Positions 1 to 4,723 of a stretch of 7,411 nt of DNA are shown here, in pieces. The translations under genes and the position numbers were made by a program. The notes under the pieces are model-generated. The model had not been told where the DNA came from. It worked only from the letters and a program-made list of their open reading frames with translations, and ran no database searches. Numbering within the stretch: position 1 is the first letter of the stretch; the number at the start of each line of letters is the position of its first letter. This stretch comes from Defluviitaleaceae bacterium. Its GTDB lineage: Bacteria; Bacillota; Clostridia; Lachnospirales; WQUN01. The stretch is from NCBI GenBank assembly GCA_009782245.1, contig WRKK01000240.1:1-7411 (forward strand), written 5' to 3'.

Positions 1-129
1 GGTCGGTCGCCCGTTTCCCCATGCAGGTCGGTCGCCCGTTTCCCCATGCAGGTCAGTCGCCCGTTTCCCCATGCGGGTCGGTCGCCCGTTTCCCCATGCG
101 GGTCGGTCGCCCCCGTTCGCCCGTCCCAT
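1..129. repeat. 25-bp GC-rich tandem repeat array, open at the window edge
   Basis: Four full 25-bp units lie head to tail at 1-25, 26-50, 51-75 and 76-100. Each begins GGTCGGTCGCCC and ends CCCCATGC followed by A or G. Unit 3 differs by G to A at its fifth base; units 1-2 end in A and units 3-4 in G. A truncated fifth copy (101-112) is followed by a degenerate stretch (about 113-129) that still resembles the second half of the unit, so the array decays toward dnaG. The unit is 17/25 G+C, far above the AT-rich DNA beside it. It contains no stop codon in any of the six frames. Its period is not a multiple of 3. No strong intra-strand hairpin is visible, so it does not look like a classical dnaG terminator. 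The true length is unknown because the array continues past position 1. Function unknown. Confidence 0.95.
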
Positions 130-157
130 CTGGTTCACAATATTTCAATAAAAACCC

Positions 158-2026
158 CTAACTTCTACCAACCAAAATCCTCCCCAAAGCACTAAAATCC
201 CCACTATCTTCTTGCATTGCAAATGCTTGCGTTTGCGTGATAACTTTTTTAATAGTGCCGCTCATGTGGTGCAAGGCTTTTTCGGCGATTTGGGGTTGCG
301 GGTAAAGGCTTTCAAAATCGTTGATATTTTTTAATAAATCTGCCGCTTGTTGCTGCTCCTCCAAGGTTTCAAATTGGGATATTATGCTGGCGGGTGCGGC
401 TGTAATGTTCTGCTCGCTGTTTTGGTAGGTTAGCTGCAAAATTTTTATAGCAACAATATCGCCTAAATCTTCGAGCGGCAAAGTTTCCTTTATTTTAGCG
501 GCAAGTTGGGGATACAATACCAACAAATTTAGCAACCCTTTTCGGGCTTTTATGAAAGCCGCATTGTTTTTTTTTGAATTATTGGCGGCATTATTGACTG
601 CACTATTGCGTGAATTTTGCCGCATATTTTGCCGCTCTTTCGGCGGTTTATCCGTTGAAAAATTTTGCTTACGCTGGCTGACAACTTCCGTCAAAATGGC
701 GTTTTCCGATAATCCCGTAAATTCGGCGGTTTCTTGAACGTAAACATTGGTCTCTATGGGACTGTTTATGTCGGCTAAAACTCGGGCGGCTTGCTGGGTA
801 AAAGTTACCCGTTGCTCGGAATCATTTATGTCAAAACTTTTCGCCAATAAATCAATGCGAAAACTAGCGTGGTTTTTCGCCTGCTGTAAAAGCCGCACAA
901 AGCCCGATGCCCCGTACTTTTTTATGTACTCGTCGGGATCTTTTACATCTTCGGTAACTTGCAAGCAACGCACTTTTATTCCCTCGTTTAACAGGATAGG
1001 AATGGCTTTATACATGGCTTTTAAGCCCGCAGTGTCGCGGTCAAACAGCAAAATTACCGCATTACAATTTATGCGTTTTAGCAATCGGCAATGCTGGCTT
1101 GTAAGCGCAGTGCCCAAAACGCCCACCGTTTGCGGAAATCCCGCTTGGTGCAACGCTATAACGTCCATGTAGCCCTCAACTATTATTATATCTTTTTGCA
1201 CACCGTTTTGCAACTGTGCCTTGCGAGCGGCGTTTATTCCGTATAATAGCCGCCCTTTGCTAAATATCGGGCTTTCGGACGAATTTATATATTTTGCCGT
1301 ATGTGTCTCGGTTGGTTTTATTTGCTCCGTTTGCGATTCTTTCGGCTCTATTATGCGGCCGCCAAATCCCAAAACATTATTGTCAACGTCAATAATCGGG
1401 AACATAAGGCGGTTGCGGAATCGGTCGTAATAGCCGCCGTTTTTGTTGACGGCAACAAGCCCAGATTTCAGCATATCTTCCACATTAAATTTTTGCTCCT
1501 GCAAATGTTTGTACAATTTATCCCAATCTTCAAGGGAAAAGCCCAAGCCAAATTTTTTTACGATTTTTGCGGATATTCCCCGCTCGGCAAGATATTGGCG
1601 TACAGCCGCAGATTCAGCCAAATCGGCGTTTTGCAAGTTAGCATGGTAAAATCGGGCGGCGGCGACGTGTATTTCCTGCAAAACTTTACGCAATCGCAAG
1701 TTTTCCTTAGATTTAGCGTTATCGCTGGCGTTTGCCACGGGCAGCGTGTAGTTGATTCTGTCCGCCAAAAATTTTAGTGCATCTAAAAAGTTGTAATTTT
1801 CAATTTGCATTACAAAACTGATAACGTTGCCGCCAGCCCCGCAACCAAAGCAATGATACATCTGCTTGGTAGCATTTACGCTAAAAGACGGCGTTTTTTC
1901 GTTATGAAACGGGCATAAACCAAAATGGTTGCCGCCACGGTTGGTTAATGCCACATACCTGGAAACCACTTCGATAATATCGTTGCTTGCCCTAACTTCT
2001 TCTATAACTTCCTGCGGATATATCAT
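158..2026 (-). CDS. dnaG: DNA primase DnaG
   Basis: This is the replicative primase, which synthesises short RNA primers at the fork in contact with the replicative helicase. The product is 622 aa, close to the usual ~580-610 aa. The N-terminal CHC2 zinc-binding domain shows C38, H41, C59 and C62. The catalytic core begins with the basic motif DRFRNRLMFPI at 201-211. It is followed by the TOPRIM fold with E284 (VEGYMD), D329 and D331 (FDRDTAG) and D363/D365 (DPDEY). All expected metal-binding acidic residues are present, so the enzyme should be active. A stretch at about 228-244 (rich in E, T, K and Q) between the core motif and YINS looks about a dozen residues longer than in typical DnaG. 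A linker rich in N, K, Q and R (about 452-488) leads to the less conserved C-terminal helicase-interaction domain (about 490-622). The ATG start is set by a strong Shine-Dalgarno site 4 nt upstream. The gene lies 47 bp after polA with no terminator between, so it is probably co-transcribed. rpoD, often next to dnaG in Bacillota, is not in view. Confidence 0.97.
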   Translation of the reverse strand: MIYPQEVIEEVRASNDIIEVVSRYVALTNRGGNHFGLCPFHNEKTPSFSVNATKQMYHCFGCGAGGNVISFVMQIENYNFLDALKFLADRINYTLPVANASDNAKSKENLRLRKVLQEIHVAAARFYHANLQNADLAESAAVRQYLAERGISAKIVKKFGLGFSLEDWDKLYKHLQEQKFNVEDMLKSGLVAVNKNGGYYDRFRNRLMFPIIDVDNNVLGFGGRIIEPKESQTEQIKPTETHTAKYINSSESPIFSKGRLLYGINAARKAQLQNGVQKDIIIVEGYMDVIALHQAGFPQTVGVLGTALTSQHCRLLKRINCNAVILLFDRDTAGLKAMYKAIPILLNEGIKVRCLQVTEDVKDPDEYIKKYGASGFVRLLQQAKNHASFRIDLLAKSFDINDSEQRVTFTQQAARVLADINSPIETNVYVQETAEFTGLSENAILTEVVSQRKQNFSTDKPPKERQNMRQNSRNSAVNNAANNSKKNNAAFIKARKGLLNLLVLYPQLAAKIKETLPLEDLGDIVAIKILQLTYQNSEQNITAAPASIISQFETLEEQQQAADLLKNINDFESLYPQPQIAEKALHHMSGTIKKVITQTQAFAMQEDSGDFSALGRILVGRS

Positions 2027-2030
2027 AAGT

Positions 2031-2038
2031 CCTCCTTT
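2031..2038 (-). promoter_or_regulatory. Ribosome binding site of dnaG
   Basis: On the minus strand AAAGGAGG sits 4 nt before the ATG at 2026. It is an almost perfect complement to the 3' end of 16S rRNA and fixes the dnaG start. The rest of the 47-bp polA-dnaG gap is A-rich with no hairpin and no good promoter, which supports translation of dnaG from the polA transcript. Confidence 0.85.
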
Positions 2039-2073
2039 TTGGTTTTTGGGTTTGATTTTTTCGGGATTTTTGG

Positions 2074-4569
2074 CTATTTTGCATTAAACCAATTATCGCC
2101 CTCGTGCAAATCTACAACCAGCGGAACAGCCAGTTTTACAGCGTTTTCCATTTCCTCTTTCAGCAAAATTTTTACGGTTGACAATTCGCTGGCGGCAACT
2201 TCTAGCAAAAGTTCGTCGTGAACCTGCAAAATTAGCCTAGATTGCAGGTTTTCACGGGTTAGCCGTGCAACCGTGTTTACCATTGCAATTTTGATAATAT
2301 CCGCCGCTGTGCCTTGAATCGGCATATTCATTGCGACCCGCTCGCCAAACGCCCGTAAATTGTGGTTGGAAGAATTTAACTCTGGGACTGCCCGCCTACG
2401 ATTAAAAATTGTGCTTGCGTAACCCTTTTGTTTTGCGGATAACACGGCGTTATCCATAAATTTTTTTACGTTCGGATACTTCTGAAAGTAGCCATTTATA
2501 TAGCTTTGTGCCTCGTAGCGGCTTATGCTTAAATCGCCGCTTAAGCTAAACGCGCTTATCCCGTAAATTATGCCGAAATTAACCGCTTTTGCGGCGTATC
2601 TTTGTTGCGGTTGCACGTTCGCAAGCGACACGCCAAAAACTTGCGCCGCCGTCAGGTTGTGAATATCAATATCGTTGTGAAACGCCTCGATTAAAGCCGC
2701 ATCGCCCGACATATGTGCAAGCACACGTAGCTCAATTTGGCTGTAATCGGCATCTACAAAAACGAAACCGTCCGCTGGCACAAACGCCTTGCGCAACTCG
2801 CGCCCCAACGCCATTCTTATCGGGATATTCTGCAAATTGGGCTCGGAACTGGATATGCGGCCTGTTGCCGTTAATGCTTGGTTAAACGTGGAGCGAATCC
2901 TGCTGTCCGCCGAAACTAGCGGCAAAAGTCCGTCAACATAAGTGGATTTTAGCTTGGAGTGCGTACGATACGCCAAAACTTTCGAGATAATCGGGTGTTC
3001 GTTTCGCAAGCCCTCCAAAACTTCGGCGGCGGTAGAATAGCCCGATTTTGTCCGCTTTGTGCCTTTTAGCCCAAACTTCTCAAATAAAATTACGCTTAAC
3101 TGGGCTGGCGAGTTTATGTTAAAGGTTTCGCCCGCCAAACCGTGAATTTCAGCGGTAAGTTGGCTTATTTGCACGTCTAAATTTTCGCCGTATTCCGAAA
3201 GTGCGGTTTTGTCAACCTGTATTCCGTAGCGTTCCATATCCGCCAAAACAAACGCCAGCGGCAACTCTATTTTTTCGTAGAGGTACGTTTGGTCGTTTTC
3301 CGCAAGCTGTTGGCACATTTTGCCGTACGCCGCCGCCATTTCCTCGGCGGACATCTCCACCGTGGGCTGATTTAGAATATAACACGCCAGCATAACGTCA
3401 AATATTTTGGCGGAATTTTCGGCGTTTTCGGCGTTTTCGGCTTTTTCAAAAAGGGCAAATTTTGGCGGACATTCATTGTTGGCAATGGCGGATTTCACGT
3501 CCCAAAACAGGTTGACATTTTGGGGGATATTTGTTAAATTTGCGGCATTTTCAGGATTGGAAAAAGCGGCATATCCGCTAGAATCAGCAGAATTTGGCAA
3601 AATTTCGGGTATTTGAGATTTTGCCATATCGTCCAAAATAGAGATTTGTTCGGTTAAAACCTGTACAGGTTTTTTTGTTTTTGCCACGTTGCCAAAGCGT
3701 CCCAGCAGCGACTTAAAATTGAGCCGTTTAACGATTGCCAAAGTGTTGTCGTTCCACATATTGGGGTACTCGGCGGAAAAGTCAAAATCAAACGGGGCAT
3801 CTAAAACAATGGTGGCTAGTTTTTGGCTTAAAATGGCTTGCTGCTGGAAATTTAACAAATTTTCGGCGGCTTTTTTGGGTTTTAGTGCGGTTACATTTTC
3901 GTCAACCAGTTTAATAGCGGCGTTCAACGAGCCGCAAGCCTGGATAATTTTCAATGCCGTAACTTCGCCAATGCCAGGCACACCAGGAATATTATCAGAA
4001 GTATCGCCCATAAGTGCCTTAACATCAATATATTGAGCGGGTGTAACGCCATATTTTTCAAAAACATCTTTAGCGTTGTAGTCTTCAACTTCAGTTTTGC
4101 CGCTTTTTTTCGTTTTGGGGATACGGATTTTCGTGTGTTCGGTTGCTAGTTGCAGCAAATCACGGTCGCCAGAAACAATTATGGGTGCGTAGCCCAGTTG
4201 CTCCGCCTGCACCGCAAAAGAGCCCAAAACATCGTCCGCCTCAAAGCCTGGGCTGGTTACGATTGGAATGTTCATAGCAGTCAGCAATTCCTTTATAATC
4301 GGCACTTGCGGCGTAAACTCGGGCGGCGTGGGCTTACGGTTGCCTTTATAGTCGGCAAATTTTTTGTGTCGAAAAGTCGGCTCGGGCAAATCAAAGGCGA
4401 CCGCAACTTTACTGGGCATTTCTTCGTCCAAAAACTTCAAAAAAATATTCATAAAGCCATAAATTGCGTTGGTATACTCGCCCTGCGGGGTCGCCAAAAC
4501 GGGAATTGCGTAAAACCCCCTAAATAATATGCTAAAACCGTCTATTAGTAAAATTTTGTTATTGGTCAT
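2074..4569 (-). CDS. polA: DNA polymerase I (proofreading domain degenerate)
   Basis: Family A repair and Okazaki-fragment-processing polymerase of 831 aa. The N-terminal 5' nuclease domain (about 1-290) has the acidic metal ligands D10, D60, E110/D112/D113, D135/D137 and D189/D192, plus the helix-hairpin-helix DNA-binding segment GVPGIGEVTALKII. The C-terminal polymerase domain (about 435-831) is intact. Motif A, DYSQIELR, carries catalytic D608. The O-helix has R657, K661, F665 and Y669. Motif C is HDE at 784-786. F665 is the Phe form that discriminates against dideoxynucleotides. The central 3'-5' exonuclease region (about 300-435) is short and lacks the DxE and YxxxD residues of the E. 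coli enzyme, keeping only a remnant around DVMLACYILN. Proofreading is therefore very probably absent, as is common in Bacillota. A small AEN triplet repeat lies inside this region. The ATG start is supported by a nearby promoter and ribosome binding site. The gene heads a probable polA-dnaG operon. Confidence 0.97.
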   Translation of the reverse strand: MTNNKILLIDGFSILFRGFYAIPVLATPQGEYTNAIYGFMNIFLKFLDEEMPSKVAVAFDLPEPTFRHKKFADYKGNRKPTPPEFTPQVPIIKELLTAMNIPIVTSPGFEADDVLGSFAVQAEQLGYAPIIVSGDRDLLQLATEHTKIRIPKTKKSGKTEVEDYNAKDVFEKYGVTPAQYIDVKALMGDTSDNIPGVPGIGEVTALKIIQACGSLNAAIKLVDENVTALKPKKAAENLLNFQQQAILSQKLATIVLDAPFDFDFSAEYPNMWNDNTLAIVKRLNFKSLLGRFGNVAKTKKPVQVLTEQISILDDMAKSQIPEILPNSADSSGYAAFSNPENAANLTNIPQNVNLFWDVKSAIANNECPPKFALFEKAENAENAENSAKIFDVMLACYILNQPTVEMSAEEMAAAYGKMCQQLAENDQTYLYEKIELPLAFVLADMERYGIQVDKTALSEYGENLDVQISQLTAEIHGLAGETFNINSPAQLSVILFEKFGLKGTKRTKSGYSTAAEVLEGLRNEHPIISKVLAYRTHSKLKSTYVDGLLPLVSADSRIRSTFNQALTATGRISSSEPNLQNIPIRMALGRELRKAFVPADGFVFVDADYSQIELRVLAHMSGDAALIEAFHNDIDIHNLTAAQVFGVSLANVQPQQRYAAKAVNFGIIYGISAFSLSGDLSISRYEAQSYINGYFQKYPNVKKFMDNAVLSAKQKGYASTIFNRRRAVPELNSSNHNLRAFGERVAMNMPIQGTAADIIKIAMVNTVARLTRENLQSRLILQVHDELLLEVAASELSTVKILLKEEMENAVKLAVPLVVDLHEGDNWFNAK
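3415..3441 (-). repeat. Short 9-bp repeat inside polA encoding (Ala-Glu-Asn)x3
   Basis: Three tandem 9-bp units (GCC GAA AAC or AAT on the coding strand) encode AENAENAEN at residues 377-385 of Pol I. They fall within the catalytically dead exonuclease remnant, where small insertions should be tolerated. Copy-number change by slippage would stay in frame. Confidence 0.8.
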
Positions 4570-4579
4570 ATTTTTAACG

Positions 4580-4585
4580 CTCCTT
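4580..4585 (-). promoter_or_regulatory. Ribosome binding site of polA
   Basis: AAGGAG on the minus strand lies 10 nt before the polA ATG. The spacing is slightly long but usable. It falls at or very near the predicted transcription start, so the binding site would sit at the extreme 5' end of the mRNA. Confidence 0.75.
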
Positions 4586-4591
4586 TTCTAC

Positions 4592-4620
4592 AGTATAACG
4601 CTAAAATCAGAAATTGTCAA
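4592..4620 (-). promoter_or_regulatory. Sigma-70/sigma-A-type promoter of polA(-dnaG)
   Basis: On the minus strand a perfect -35 box TTGACA (4615-4620) is followed by a 17-bp spacer and the -10 box TATACT (4592-4597), which matches TATAAT at 5 of 6 positions. Transcription should begin at one of the A residues near 4584-4587, giving a leader of only about 16-18 nt. The upstream DNA (about 4621-4660) has A and T tracts that could act as an UP element. The promoter lies between the terminator of the preceding gene and the polA start, exactly where an independent polA promoter is needed. Confidence 0.88.
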
Positions 4621-4682
4621 CTTTCGATTAACAAGTTCAAAACCTTTTTTAATGTTTTTTGTGCTATAGCAATCAACTTAAC

Positions 4683-4716
4683 AAAAAAACGGGCGGATAA
4701 TATCCGCCCGTTTTTT
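4683..4716 (-). terminator. Rho-independent terminator of the FecR-domain gene (symmetric, possibly bidirectional)
   Basis: A perfect inverted repeat, CGGGCGGATA and its complement around one central base (4690-4710), is flanked by seven A on the left (4683-4689) and six T on the right (4711-4716). Read on the minus strand it gives a GC-rich stem followed by a run of seven U, starting 13 nt after the FecR-gene stop codon. The two-sided A/T tracts mean it could also stop plus-strand transcription, although no plus-strand gene is seen here. It separates the FecR gene from polA. Confidence 0.95.
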
Positions 4717-4723
4717 GTGGAAT

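Noticed and set aside
1..129. CRISPR array or replication iterons
   Set aside because: The 25-bp units abut with no spacers, so this is not CRISPR. The 25-bp period does not fit whole helical turns, and no DnaA boxes or AT-rich unwinding region were recognised.
101..157. Intrinsic terminator immediately after dnaG
   Set aside because: No GC-rich stem followed by a U run was found on the minus strand here. The repeat contains GACCGACC but not its complement on the same strand.
552..1777. Several plus-strand frames of 60-158 codons opposite dnaG
   Set aside because: They are antisense shadows of an intact, well-conserved primase gene and have no recognisable protein motifs.
4655..4690. A second polA promoter using TATAGC in the palindrome as a -10 box
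   Set aside because: The -10 match is weak and no -35 box lies at proper spacing. The correct position would fall near the terminator U run.
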